Shown here piece after piece: positions 1 to 7,152 of a stretch of DNA of 27,867 nt. The notes beneath the pieces are model-generated. The model was not told where the DNA came from and searched no databases. It saw only the letters and a program-made list of their open reading frames with translations. The stretch is taken from contig CAYWMP010000067.1 of the NCBI GenBank assembly GCA_964459445.1, positions 1-27,867 of the forward strand, read 5' to 3'. The DNA is from CAYWMP01 sp964459445. GTDB lineage: Bacteria; Desulfobacterota; DSM-4660; Desulfatiglandales; HGW-15. The first letter of the stretch is position 1, and each line of letters opens with the position of its first letter. Position numbers and translations under genes: made by a program.

Positions 1-1361
1 GAGGCCTCCTCGAGCGAAATATCCAATTGCAGGTAGGAGGAATGCGCCATCCGCAAAAAATAGGGGAGCCGACGCGCAAAGAGGGCCAAAGGCATGATGA
101 TCCAATAGGTCGCCAGGGGTATGTCTTTCCAAAATGCCAGAAGATAACTCACGCCGACCGCGATACCCGGGAAAGCCAGCATCAGAGTGATCACAAAGTC
201 CAGCGCATCTCGGCCCGGAACGCGGGTTCGGACGATGATATAGGCGGCCGGAAGCCCAAAGGCGATCCCGAAAACCAGGGCGATTCCACTGAACAGAAAA
301 GAGTTTTTAATCAGGCCGGGGCTTTCCAGAAGAATGAGTCTGAAATTTTCGAGGGTCCAATGAGTGGGAAAGGCCTCGAAGACCCATGTTCTGGAAAAAG
401 CGGCAATCCCCAGTACGATAGGAATGAGCAGGACAAGGAGGGCGATAATGACCATGTACACATAGGCGCCCGCTTTTACCAAGGGGCTTGGCTCGATCAC
501 CCTTCCTTCAGATGTTGTTCCTTTCGAAAGACCGGTATACTTTCTCTTTTCGACCCACCGCCTGACGAGTAAAAAGAGGCCAATGCAGGCGACGGCAGAA
601 ACAACCACCGCCACAATCCCCATGTATTTGCGGTGCATATCGGTGAAGTGATAGGCAATATTGATATAGGAAATCGATGGCAGGTAATCCACCTGCCCCA
701 AAATCTGCGGCGTAAGCCAGTCTGTAAAAGGCCACAGAAATACGAGGACCGCACCTGCCATATAGCTCGGGGTGCAGAGAGGTAACGTGATAGTAAAAAA
801 CCGTCTAAAGCCGCTCGCGCCCTCAACTTCGGCGGCTTCTTCAAAGGAGGGGTCTATGTTGGTGAACCCTGCGGAAAGACCGAGGACGATAAAAGGAAGT
901 AAGTGCAGGGATTGAATGAATACCAGCCCGTGCATCCCGTAGATGAAATTGATGGGTTTCTCGATCAACCCCATATCCATAAGGAGCAGATTTAACGTGC
1001 CGTATTTGCCGAAAAAGATGATGAATGCAAATACGCCGGCAAAGGCAGGCAAAACAATCGGTAACAGGATGAGTGCTGTGAATACCGTCTTCCCCCAGTG
1101 CCGGTATCTCGCCAGAATGTATGCCAGGGGTATCCCGAACACGGTGGTCGTCAGGAGCACCAGCGTACTCAGGAGCAATGTGTTTCCAAAGGTTTTCAGA
1201 TAATAGCTGTCCTGGAAGAATTCCAGATAATTCCCTATGCCCCAGGTGTCGGTTCCGGAGATTTTGAAACTTTCCAGCACCAGAATGGACAGGGGAAAGA
1301 TGACCAGGAAGGCAATGATCAACCACAGGAGTGCCGCCAGAAAGCTATTGCCGCGAAACAT
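1..1361 (-). CDS. Fused two-domain ABC permease, FbpB/iron(III) type (3' end cut by window edge)
   Basis: This is the inner-membrane channel of a binding-protein-dependent importer. I translated the minus strand by hand: the frame is open from an ATG at 1361 to the window edge, giving 453 codons without a stop. The first half has about six hydrophobic segments and a typical EAA loop around residues 175-195 (EEAAEVEG, then TITLPL), which docks the ATPase. A second permease domain begins near residue 300, and the sequence ends just inside its second EAA loop (ISLEEA). Fused tandem permeases of this kind belong to the FbpB/PotB-like family for ferric iron, thiamine or phosphonate uptake. It lies 190 bp downstream of the binding-protein gene on the same strand. 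The ATPase gene is probably beyond the left edge. Substrate is not settled by sequence. Confidence 0.9.
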   Translation of the reverse strand, partial: MFRGNSFLAALLWLIIAFLVIFPLSILVLESFKISGTDTWGIGNYLEFFQDSYYLKTFGNTLLLSTLVLLTTTVFGIPLAYILARYRHWGKTVFTALILLPIVLPAFAGVFAFIIFFGKYGTLNLLLMDMGLIEKPINFIYGMHGLVFIQSLHLLPFIVLGLSAGFTNIDPSFEEAAEVEGASGFRRFFTITLPLCTPSYMAGAVLVFLWPFTDWLTPQILGQVDYLPSISYINIAYHFTDMHRKYMGIVAVVVSAVACIGLFLLVRRWVEKRKYTGLSKGTTSEGRVIEPSPLVKAGAYVYMVIIALLVLLIPIVLGIAAFSRTWVFEAFPTHWTLENFRLILLESPGLIKNSFLFSGIALVFGIAFGLPAAYIIVRTRVPGRDALDFVITLMLAFPGIAVGVSYLLAFWKDIPLATYWIIMPLALFARRLPYFLRMAHSSYLQLDISLEEA

Positions 1362-1439
1362 ATCGCATCCTTTGCTTTACCAATCCCTGAGAGTCGTTTC
1401 TCTAGGCCTTGCCAGTATAAACAGCTTCAACCGGAAGGA

Positions 1440-1521
1440 GGATGAGACTCATCCTTTTGGCAAGGATATATGCCTATCTCCTGCTTGACATACGAGAGGG
1501 GTGCCCCGCCCGTATATCAAG
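1440..1521 (-). promoter_or_regulatory. Two stem-loops between binding-protein and permease genes
   Basis: Positions 1440-1454 form a perfect 7-bp stem (GGATGAG/CTCATCC) with one base between the arms. Positions 1484-1521 form a longer hairpin: CTTGA, ATACG and GGGG pair with CCCC, CGTAT and TCAAG around a TG loop, with small mismatches between the blocks. No T-run follows on the minus strand, so a strong terminator is unlikely. By analogy with other importer operons, such stems often stabilise or partly end the binding-protein message so that it exceeds the permease message; that role is inferred. Confidence 0.5.
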
Positions 1522-1551
1522 TCCGGAGATTATTTTGACTTATTATTTCGG

Positions 1552-2850
1552 TTAAGGCGAGACGAGCAAAGCACGTGCCTTTGCTGCGGCCAGGCGGGCT
1601 GCGGCAAAGGCGCCCTCATATTCGAAGAGCTTACGGGCTTCTTTTATTTTCGCCTCGGCCTTTGTCACGTCCACTTTTGCGGCTTTGGCCTCTTTAATTT
1701 CTTCTTCAACTTCTTCGATGAGAAGGAGGCTGCTTTTTAACTTGCCCCACTTTCTATAAATTTCATACTCGTATTTCTTGTTGACTTCGTCCCACCGCTT
1801 TGCAGCGAGATCCAGGTCGTATTCAATGAACCCGACTTTCAGATCCCAGAAGGAATCAACACCCAACGCCTTCTTTGCGTGCTTGGCCATGGTGACGCCC
1901 TCTTTTTCCCACGCGGCGAATTTAACATCCGTACTGGCTGCAAAGTAACGGCCCTCCAACACGTGTTTCTGTCCCTCCGCGCTGTATAGCCAGTCCAGAA
2001 ATATCTTGCCGATCGCTTCATTGGGCGCGCCTTTGAGCAAAGCCACGGCCTCCGGTACCAGGATGGTTTTTTCCGGGAGTAAATCACGCACGGGATAGCC
2101 GTCTTTGCGAGCAGCCATCGCGTTCATTTGCGGTTGCGCAACCCCGATGGGGACTTCGCCCCGTTTCACCAGATTGGTCGTATCCGTGCTGCCGGTAGAG
2201 AAGCGTGCCAATTGTGCCGCCAACAACCTAAGATATCTCCAGGCTTCCTTTTCGCCAAAGGCCTGCAGGAGGATTTCTATGGCTTCATGCATGGTGCCGG
2301 AGGCGTAGGGCAGCGTGTGCACGATGTTGCCCCGGTAAATGGGGTTGAGCAGATCGTTCCACGTTTTGGGAGGGGGCAGCCTTAGCTTTTTCAAAACCTT
2401 CTCGTTGTATAGATTGGTGACGATCCAGGGCGCGAAAGCGGTCCAATAATGATCGCCATCCTTTACCTTCATGCCGCGCCATTTGGCGGGAACTTTATCC
2501 CACCCCTTCGGCTTGTAAGGCACAATCAATCCGTCTTTCTTCAAGATTTCATGGGCCGGTGCGCCGGCGCCCAGGAAGATATCGGCATCCGGTTTGCCAC
2601 CCCATATTCTTACTTTGTCCACACACACCGGCCATCCGCCCGGTCGCACGAACGTGATGTCAATGTCTTTGCCATAGGTCTTCTTATAGTACGCCTTGAA
2701 ACCCTTATTCAGACTGGCGGATAACTCCTTATAAACGGGACCGACCCAGCCGATTTTATCTTTGGCCTGCGCCTCCGTCGCAAAAGTTGAAAGGAGAAAC
2801 ACCATTGAAATTACAATGAAGATTGTTGTGGCCAAGATTCCCTTTCTCAT
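1552..2850 (-). CDS. Periplasmic substrate-binding protein, FbpA/iron(III) ABC type, with C-terminal helical tail
   Basis: This protein captures substrate in the periplasm for the adjacent FbpB-type permease. The chosen start at 2850 follows a strong ribosome site (AAAGGAGG, 6 bases upstream) and gives 432 residues that open with a lysine/arginine-hydrophobic signal peptide ending near AQA (residues 28-30). An upstream in-frame ATG at 2910 would bury that signal and has no ribosome site. The body (IGWVGPVYKELSAS... GGKPDADIFLGAG... APNEAIGKIFLDWLYSAEGQ) is typical of type 2 binding proteins of the Fbp/AfuA group. After about residue 345 there is an extra, charged, Ala/Glu/Lys-rich segment predicted by eye to be helical or coiled coil; family members usually end near 340. 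The ligand (iron, other metal, or a small anion) is unknown. Confidence 0.88.
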   Translation of the reverse strand: MRKGILATTIFIVISMVFLLSTFATEAQAKDKIGWVGPVYKELSASLNKGFKAYYKKTYGKDIDITFVRPGGWPVCVDKVRIWGGKPDADIFLGAGAPAHEILKKDGLIVPYKPKGWDKVPAKWRGMKVKDGDHYWTAFAPWIVTNLYNEKVLKKLRLPPPKTWNDLLNPIYRGNIVHTLPYASGTMHEAIEILLQAFGEKEAWRYLRLLAAQLARFSTGSTDTTNLVKRGEVPIGVAQPQMNAMAARKDGYPVRDLLPEKTILVPEAVALLKGAPNEAIGKIFLDWLYSAEGQKHVLEGRYFAASTDVKFAAWEKEGVTMAKHAKKALGVDSFWDLKVGFIEYDLDLAAKRWDEVNKKYEYEIYRKWGKLKSSLLLIEEVEEEIKEAKAAKVDVTKAEAKIKEARKLFEYEGAFAAARLAAAKARALLVSP

Positions 2851-2867
2851 TTTAGCCTCCTTTACTA

Positions 2868-2878
2868 TGACATTGTCA
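2868..2878. promoter_or_regulatory. Small inverted repeat upstream of the binding-protein gene
   Basis: TGACA-T-TGTCA is a perfect 5-bp inverted repeat 18 bases upstream of the binding-protein start at 2850. It lies in the leader close to the ribosome site, so it could be an operator or a small RNA hairpin. No regulator can be named. Confidence 0.3.
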
Positions 2879-2938
2879 CATTTAGAAAAAATAAATCCGT
2901 TTGGTCTCAATGACCTACTGCCGAATGAGTTTGTTCCA

Positions 2939-2977
2939 TTACTCTTTAACGCGACATTCCGACATCAATCCTTTCAT
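2939..2977 (-). CDS. Possible 12-residue leader peptide
   Basis: A tiny frame, MKGLMSECRVKE and then TAA, starts at 2977 directly after a near-perfect anti-16S match (AAAGGAGGTG at 2978-2987). The gap between ribosome site and ATG is very short, so translation may instead begin at the internal ATG at 2965. It lies 88 bases upstream of the binding-protein gene on the same strand. It may be a regulatory leader, or the ribosome site may be a relic. Function is unknown. Confidence 0.25.
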   Translation of the reverse strand: MKGLMSECRVKE

Positions 2978-3476
2978 CACCTCCTTTAAAAAATGGTTTT
3001 ATGTTTTGGTTGCATTCCAAACATCCCAGATAAATCAGTCGAGCTCCTTTCACAAACTGATTGATTGGTAGAAGAGCTCCTTTTTATACGATTAGGGAAC
3101 CTGCTGTCAAACTATTGCCTTTGTAGAAAGGAAATATCGATTCATTTTTGTGCAGCTGGATAAGGTAGGGGCGTGATAATGACTCTAGGATTTGGTAAGG
3201 GTTCAGCCATTTTAGACAGGATGAACAGGATTTACATGATTTTTTTTTCCCGTTGATCTCTATATTTAGATCCCTGGCCCAGATCTGGTTACTGTCGCAG
3301 CGTTGCCAATGAGCGATATCACCGCACAGTGGCCAAGTATTTATGGGCCTCATTGTGTCGCGCCAGGGCAGGTCTTGATCGTTTACTCTCTCTCAACTTT
3401 CTATATCCAGAATTAAGGCGGATAAACATCATGTCCATCCTGTTATCCTGTCAAATACTTTTCTTCGGGTGAACTG
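2978..3476. other. Gene-free region containing an inverted-repeat element
   Basis: About 500 bases without a credible gene. Its main content is the 3215-3452 element listed separately. The remainder is AT-rich and probably carries the promoter of the leftward transporter operon, but I see no clear -35/-10 pair. Confidence 0.6.
3215..3452. repeat. Inverted-repeat-bounded intergenic element, copy A
   Basis: The left end starts GACAGGATGAACAGGAT, and the right end read in reverse complement starts GACAGGATAACAGGATG. Both then continue with a shared ACATGAT, so the terminal repeats extend about 26 bases with one indel and a few mismatches. The 238-bp interior has no coding potential of note. A second copy with the same terminal words is at 22939-23208. 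Similarity between the copies also continues roughly 25 bases to the right of each (to about 3475 and 23231). This suggests a small non-autonomous mobile or REP-like element. Confidence 0.65.
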
Positions 3477-4520
3477 TTACATATCGTTTTGGTACTTGCG
3501 GTAAAGTCCGCGGAATTGGTGATAGGTCAGCCCGAGCCTGCGGGCGGCGGTTCTTTGATTGAATTTGGCCTCCTTTAGGGCCTTCTCCAGTAATCGGATT
3601 TCAAGTTCCCGAACCGCCTCCTTAAGGGGCTTGTCAAAGAGATCTTCCATTGAAGGCTTGTCCGTGCTTTGTGAAGCGGCTTCGACCTGGCTGGGCGCCT
3701 CCGATTGGTAAGGATGAAATGGATCGAATACAATCTCCGTGATTATTTTCGAATCTGATCGATATACGGCTCGTTCGATCACGTTCTTGAGTTCCCGCAC
3801 ATTGCCTGGCCAGGGGTATCCCTCCATGGCCGCTATAGCCTCATCACTGAATTCCGGGATTTCATCCCTGCCGATTTCAAAGGACATGCGGGCTGCAAAA
3901 TGGTTTGCCAACAAAAGGATATCCTCTTTCCGTTCCCTCAGGGGCGGCAGCAAGAGGACTTCGAAAGAGAGCCGATCCAGAAGGTCCTGTTTGAATGTGC
4001 CCTCTTTGGCCCGGCCTGCCAGGTCGGCGTTGGTCGCCGCGACAATTCTCACATTGACCTCCACGCTCTCCGAGCTGCCGACCCTTTCAAAGACGCCGTA
4101 TTCAACCACACGGAGGATTTTCTCCTGGACCTCCACAGGGATGTTCCCTATCTCATCGAGAAAAAGGGTCCCACCACTGGCGGCTTCGAACCGACCGGTT
4201 CTCCTTTGCTCGGCACCGGTAAAGGCCCCCTTCTCATAACCGAACAATTCCGACTCAATTAGAGATGAGGAAAGGGCGGAGCAGTTCAGGGCCACAAGGG
4301 GCCCATCCCACCGTTTTGAAAGAAAGTGAATTCTGGCAGCAGCGAGCTCCTTTCCACTTCCCCGTTCGCCAATCAGGAGTACCGGACGGTCAATGGGCGC
4401 TACTCGAGACAGACTCTCTTGAAACGCAAGGAATCTCTCGGATTGCCCCAGGGCTTCTGACATCCCCAAGTGCGATCTCATTTCATCTTGTCGTTGGGGT
4501 GCGATTCTTGGTTTCTTCAT
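3477..4520 (-). CDS. pspF: PspF, sigma-54 activator of the phage shock operon
   Basis: PspF is a bacterial enhancer-binding protein that remodels sigma-54 RNA polymerase at the psp promoter and is held inactive by PspA. With the start at 4520 (MKKPRIAPQ) it has 347 residues, close to the usual 325-350, and no receiver domain. The AAA+ core shows Walker A GERGSGKE (51-58), the sigma-54 contact loop GAFTGA (98-103), Walker B GGTLFLDE (117-124) and the PWPGNVREL segment. The C-terminus is a Fis-type helix-turn-helix ending HQFRGLYRKYQ, a hallmark of PspF. An upstream ATG at 4577 would extend through the inverted repeat at 4556-4587 and lacks a ribosome site, so I reject it. No strong ribosome site precedes 4520 either. 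It is divergent from pspA. Confidence 0.93.
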   Translation of the reverse strand: MKKPRIAPQRQDEMRSHLGMSEALGQSERFLAFQESLSRVAPIDRPVLLIGERGSGKELAAARIHFLSKRWDGPLVALNCSALSSSLIESELFGYEKGAFTGAEQRRTGRFEAASGGTLFLDEIGNIPVEVQEKILRVVEYGVFERVGSSESVEVNVRIVAATNADLAGRAKEGTFKQDLLDRLSFEVLLLPPLRERKEDILLLANHFAARMSFEIGRDEIPEFSDEAIAAMEGYPWPGNVRELKNVIERAVYRSDSKIITEIVFDPFHPYQSEAPSQVEAASQSTDKPSMEDLFDKPLKEAVRELEIRLLEKALKEAKFNQRTAARRLGLTYHQFRGLYRKYQNDM

Positions 4521-4555
4521 GGTGAAAAATGGTTGAATATGGTTTATTTTACCAA

Positions 4556-4587
4556 TAGATAGCAACTCATACCACAATAGCTATCTA
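4556..4587. promoter_or_regulatory. Candidate PspF upstream activating site
   Basis: TAGATAGC and GCTATCTA form a perfect 8-bp inverted repeat with 16 bases between, located between pspF and pspA. Its centre is about 73 bp upstream of the -24 GG of the pspA promoter, a normal enhancer distance. PspF binding here is inferred from position. Confidence 0.45.
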
Positions 4588-4641
4588 CTTGTCAAGATGG
4601 TAAGGCATTGATATCCTTTCACTTTACTCATATTTTTCCTT

Positions 4642-4658
4642 TTGGCATACTTTCTGCC
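4642..4658 (+). promoter_or_regulatory. Sigma-54 (-24/-12) promoter of pspA
   Basis: TTGGCATACTTTCTGCC has the invariant GG (4644-4645), exactly ten bases, then GC (4656-4657), and fits the TGGCAC-N5-TTGC pattern well. It lies 40 bases upstream of the pspA start, downstream of the candidate enhancer site and next to a PspF gene. Confidence 0.85.
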
Positions 4659-4697
4659 TATATGTTTGGCAAAACCAAACAAACAGGAGGCGTCATT

Positions 4698-5381
4698 ATG
4701 GGAATTTTCACGAGATTTAGGGATATCGTCAGTTCAAACATCAATGCGATGTTGGACAAGGCCGAAGACCCTGAGAAACTCATTAAGTTGATGATCCAGG
4801 AGATGGAAGACACCCTTGTTGAACTCAAGGCCGCATGCGCCGGCGTGATGGCCAACAGCAAAAAAGTCCAGCGTCAGCTGGAGGATGTTCAGGCACGGGC
4901 ACAACACTGGGAGCAAAGAGCACAACTCGCTGTTAGCAAGGGCCGAGACGATCTGGCGCGGGAAGCCCTTGTGGAAAAACGAGTATATGCCGACAGGGCT
5001 GACTCCCTGCAACAGGAACTTCTGGAGCACAACGGTCTGGTTGAGCAGTATCAGGATGATATCAGACAACTCGAAGACAAACTGAGAAGTGCGCGCGAAA
5101 AACAGCGGATGCTTTTACAGCGTCACATCCGTGCTCGAAAAAGCATGCGCGCCCAGCAAGAGATACGTCGCGTGAACGGCGCAGAAGCCGTATTCAAATT
5201 CGATGAACTGGAGAACCGCATTGAGCGAATGGAGGCTGAAGCAGACCTCGTTAATTATGGTCAAAAACCCACCCTGGAAGCGGAATTCGACAAGCTTTTG
5301 GTTGACGATGATATCGAAAAAGAATTACAAAATCTTAAGTCATCTATAAAAAAGGAAGATGATGGTACTACCGCAGCCTAG
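4698..5381 (+). CDS. pspA: PspA, phage shock protein A (ESCRT-III/IM30 family)
   Basis: PspA is a peripheral inner-membrane protein that forms scaffolds on damaged membranes and restrains PspF. The start at 4698 follows AGGAGG at a good distance and gives 227 residues, the usual size. The sequence is typical: MGIFTRFRDIVSSNINAMLDKAEDPEKL (an amphipathic helix, then the DPEK turn), followed by long alpha-helical coiled coil with repeated charged heptads and an acidic end (LLVDDDIEKELQNLK). An upstream in-frame ATG at 4608 lies before the sigma-54 promoter and cannot be used by that transcript. It is the first gene of a psp run, followed 72 bp later by pspB. Confidence 0.95.
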   Translation: MGIFTRFRDIVSSNINAMLDKAEDPEKLIKLMIQEMEDTLVELKAACAGVMANSKKVQRQLEDVQARAQHWEQRAQLAVSKGRDDLAREALVEKRVYADRADSLQQELLEHNGLVEQYQDDIRQLEDKLRSAREKQRMLLQRHIRARKSMRAQQEIRRVNGAEAVFKFDELENRIERMEAEADLVNYGQKPTLEAEFDKLLVDDDIEKELQNLKSSIKKEDDGTTAA

Positions 5382-5453
5382 AAGCCGGAATATCATCCGG
5401 GGCCAGGTGGGAAAGACCTGTCACATAATTACTAACGAGGGAGACTAACCGTT

Positions 5454-5702
5454 ATGCAGGCAGCTACGATTCTAGCGATCATCTTTGGAGGAGCAGTTCT
5501 CATACTGGCGATCGTCGGCAGCACCATCCTCATAGGCATAAAAATTGTTAAAGGCGGGGTATCCAAGAAGAGCCAGAAATTCCAGGCCGATGAGGCCAAG
5601 ATGATCCAAGAGATCTATCAGGGGCTCTCAAGGATGGAAGGGCGCGTTGAGGCCCTGGAAACCATCATCTTGGACCGCGAAAGAAAGGAACGTGAATTAT
5701 GA
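5454..5702 (+). CDS. pspB: PspB, small membrane phage shock protein
   Basis: PspB works with PspC to sense inner-membrane stress and draw PspA away from PspF. The 82-residue product has one N-terminal transmembrane segment (about residues 5-30), then a charged region with a short coiled coil ending ALETIILDRERKEREL, which matches the PspB pattern. GGGAG lies 8-12 bases before the ATG. Its stop overlaps the pspC start (5699-5702, ATGA), indicating translational coupling. A second, similar small protein is encoded at 6707. Confidence 0.88.
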   Translation: MQAATILAIIFGGAVLILAIVGSTILIGIKIVKGGVSKKSQKFQADEAKMIQEIYQGLSRMEGRVEALETIILDRERKEREL

Positions 5703-6136
5703 TGGGATGTTGCAGAAGAATGTTTCAGGGAAGTTTTCGGGGAAGTCGTCGGGAGAGCCATCGAGGACTTCGGGGAGGCCTCTATCGTTCCCGAAACGGT
5801 GTCATATTGGGGGTTTGTAGAGGCATAGCAGAGTACTTTGATTTTTCCGTCGCTTGGGCAAGGACTATCGCAGTGCTATTCCTTCTCTTCAGTGGGTTCT
5901 GGCCTATCGCCGTCATCTATTTTATTGCAGCACTCTTGATGAAACCGGAACCCGTCATCCCTATTGAGACCAATGACGAGCAGGAGTTTTATGACAGCTA
6001 CGTTTATTCCCGAAGGGGTGCCGTTGATCGGATAAAACGGAGATATGAGAAACTGGAACGCCGCATTCGGAGAATGGAACATACCGTCACAGACCGGGAA
6101 TACAATTGGGATCAAAGGTTGAACGGCGACGCCTAA
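5699..6136 (+). CDS. pspC: PspC-domain membrane protein
   Basis: PspC is the inner-membrane partner of PspB in the envelope stress switch. The 145-residue product has an Arg-rich N-terminus, then the PspC core LYRSRNGVILGVCRGIAEYF, followed by VAWARTIAVLFLLFSGFWPI and a second hydrophobic stretch up to ALLMKPEP. The C-terminal 60 residues form a charged helix (KRRYEKLERRIRRMEHTV) likely to contact PspB or PspA. Translation overlaps pspB; either of two adjacent ATGs (5699 or 5702) could be used. The Arg/Ser/Gly-rich leader of about 30 residues is longer than in many homologues. Confidence 0.92.
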   Translation: MMGCCRRMFQGSFRGSRRESHRGLRGGLYRSRNGVILGVCRGIAEYFDFSVAWARTIAVLFLLFSGFWPIAVIYFIAALLMKPEPVIPIETNDEQEFYDSYVYSRRGAVDRIKRRYEKLERRIRRMEHTVTDREYNWDQRLNGDA

Positions 6137-6183
6137 AATTCGCTTAGTTCGACACCCGCTCATGAGAAACCAGGGAGCACACT

Positions 6184-6603
6184 GTGAATAAACAAGAAGT
6201 GCTGGCATTTATGAGGAAAAACCCGGAGTGTTTTCTCGCTTCATCCGACGGGCAAAAACCTCGAGTTCGGGTAATCACCCTCTTTCAAGCCGATGAAAAA
6301 GACATCATCTTTGTTACAGGGAAACAAAAAGACCTATTCAAACAGCTCTCAAGCAATCCATCGGTTGAGTTGCTCTTCTGGAACACCAAACAGAAAGGGC
6401 AACAGATTAGGGTTTGTGGTTCTGTTGAACTTTCGGACGATCTTGAATTAAAGAAAAAGATTGTTGGAAAATTCACTTTTCTCAAACCCTTTGTCGAGAA
6501 AGAGGGTTACGATACGCTTGCACCCTTCTACTTGAAAAACGGGAAGGCCTTTGTCTGGAAATGGGAGAAGGAGCTAGAATCCAAGGATTACATTGATCTT
6601 TAA
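6184..6603 (+). CDS. PNPOx-like split-barrel flavin-binding family protein
   Basis: A 139-residue protein of the pyridoxamine 5'-phosphate oxidase-like fold, a family that binds flavin (FMN or F420) or haem in small split barrels. Visible family features are FLASSDGQKPRVRVI near the start (residues 17-31), the IIFVTGKQKDLFKQLSSNP block, and a strand pattern ending FYLKNGKAFVWKWE. Translation starts at a GTG at 6184, with GGGAG upstream. It lies 47 bases after pspC and 103 bases before a PspB-like gene, on the same strand, so it probably belongs to the psp transcript. The size suits a stand-alone flavin-binding or reductase protein rather than true PdxH, which is about 215 residues. Ligand and reaction are unknown. 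Confidence 0.75.
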   Translation: MNKQEVLAFMRKNPECFLASSDGQKPRVRVITLFQADEKDIIFVTGKQKDLFKQLSSNPSVELLFWNTKQKGQQIRVCGSVELSDDLELKKKIVGKFTFLKPFVEKEGYDTLAPFYLKNGKAFVWKWEKELESKDYIDL

Positions 6604-6647
6604 AAAACTGATGAAAAATGCCCATTCACAGCAATTTGTAGTGGAAG

Positions 6648-6673
6648 GTGCCACTGAATCAGGCATGTGGCAC
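6648..6673. promoter_or_regulatory. Inverted repeat upstream of the second PspB-like gene
   Basis: GTGCCAC and GTGGCAC are perfectly complementary with 12 bases between, 34 bases before the ATG at 6707. No T-run follows, so this is more likely an operator or an mRNA hairpin than a terminator. Role unknown. Confidence 0.35.
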
Positions 6674-6706
6674 GAGGATCCATATCTGACTAAAGGAGTA
6701 TAAGAT

Positions 6707-6913
6707 ATGAGCTTCTGGACAGCCGTCGTCATCATCGTGGCACTCGGGACCTTCAGTGGTGTTTACACCGCCCGGCTGAAGGCCCATTCAAAGAGATCCA
6801 ACGAGGACTACGATGATTTTGCTAATCGTCTCGCCCGCCTGGAAGACAGGATGGCCAATTTGGAGACCATTGTTTTGGAAAAAGAAAGATCAAGAGAGTA
6901 CAACAAACTTTAG
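6707..6913 (+). CDS. Second PspB-like small membrane protein
   Basis: A 68-residue protein with one N-terminal membrane segment (about residues 4-22) and a charged coiled-coil tail. The tail, RLARLEDRMANLETIVLEKE, aligns with the pspB product's GLSRMEGRVEALETIILDRE, so this is probably a PspB paralogue with a shorter membrane part. AAGGAG lies 10-15 bases before the ATG. It is the last plus-strand gene before the convergent E3 gene. It may be an alternative sensor subunit pairing with PspC; that is inferred. No clear rho-independent terminator is visible between 6914 and 7152. Confidence 0.75.
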   Translation: MSFWTAVVIIVALGTFSGVYTARLKAHSKRSNEDYDDFANRLARLEDRMANLETIVLEKERSREYNKL

Positions 6914-7152
6914 TTCCCACGGCTCCTGTTTTGGGGCCCAATACTTATCTAAATCAAGATCCCCAATAGGCCCTCCCCTGGAAAATCCTATCCAAGGCAC
7001 AAAGATCAACTACCCATTAATTTGGACTTTTCGGGCCTAAGACCAGCGCAATAAAACCATTTTCAGTAATGAACTTTATGCCTTTGTCCAGTATATTGAT
7101 TAGATTGAATTGGTCCGATCCAGATCACGCGGATCATTGATCGATTTCAATG

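Noticed and set aside
497..1326. Two separate minus-strand frames (497-844 and 841-1326) that look like a broken gene
   Set aside because: Hand translation of another minus-strand frame gives one uninterrupted permease from 1361 to the window edge with EAA loops; the short frames are shadows.
3084..3353. An 89-codon frame in the intergenic region
   Set aside because: It overlaps the inverted-repeat element and has no ribosome site or recognisable domain.
6667..6684. TGGCACG followed by GATCCA, resembling a sigma-54 promoter before the second PspB-like gene
   Set aside because: The -12 GC is CA and the start site would fall on the ribosome site; the bases are better explained as one arm of the 6648-6673 inverted repeat.
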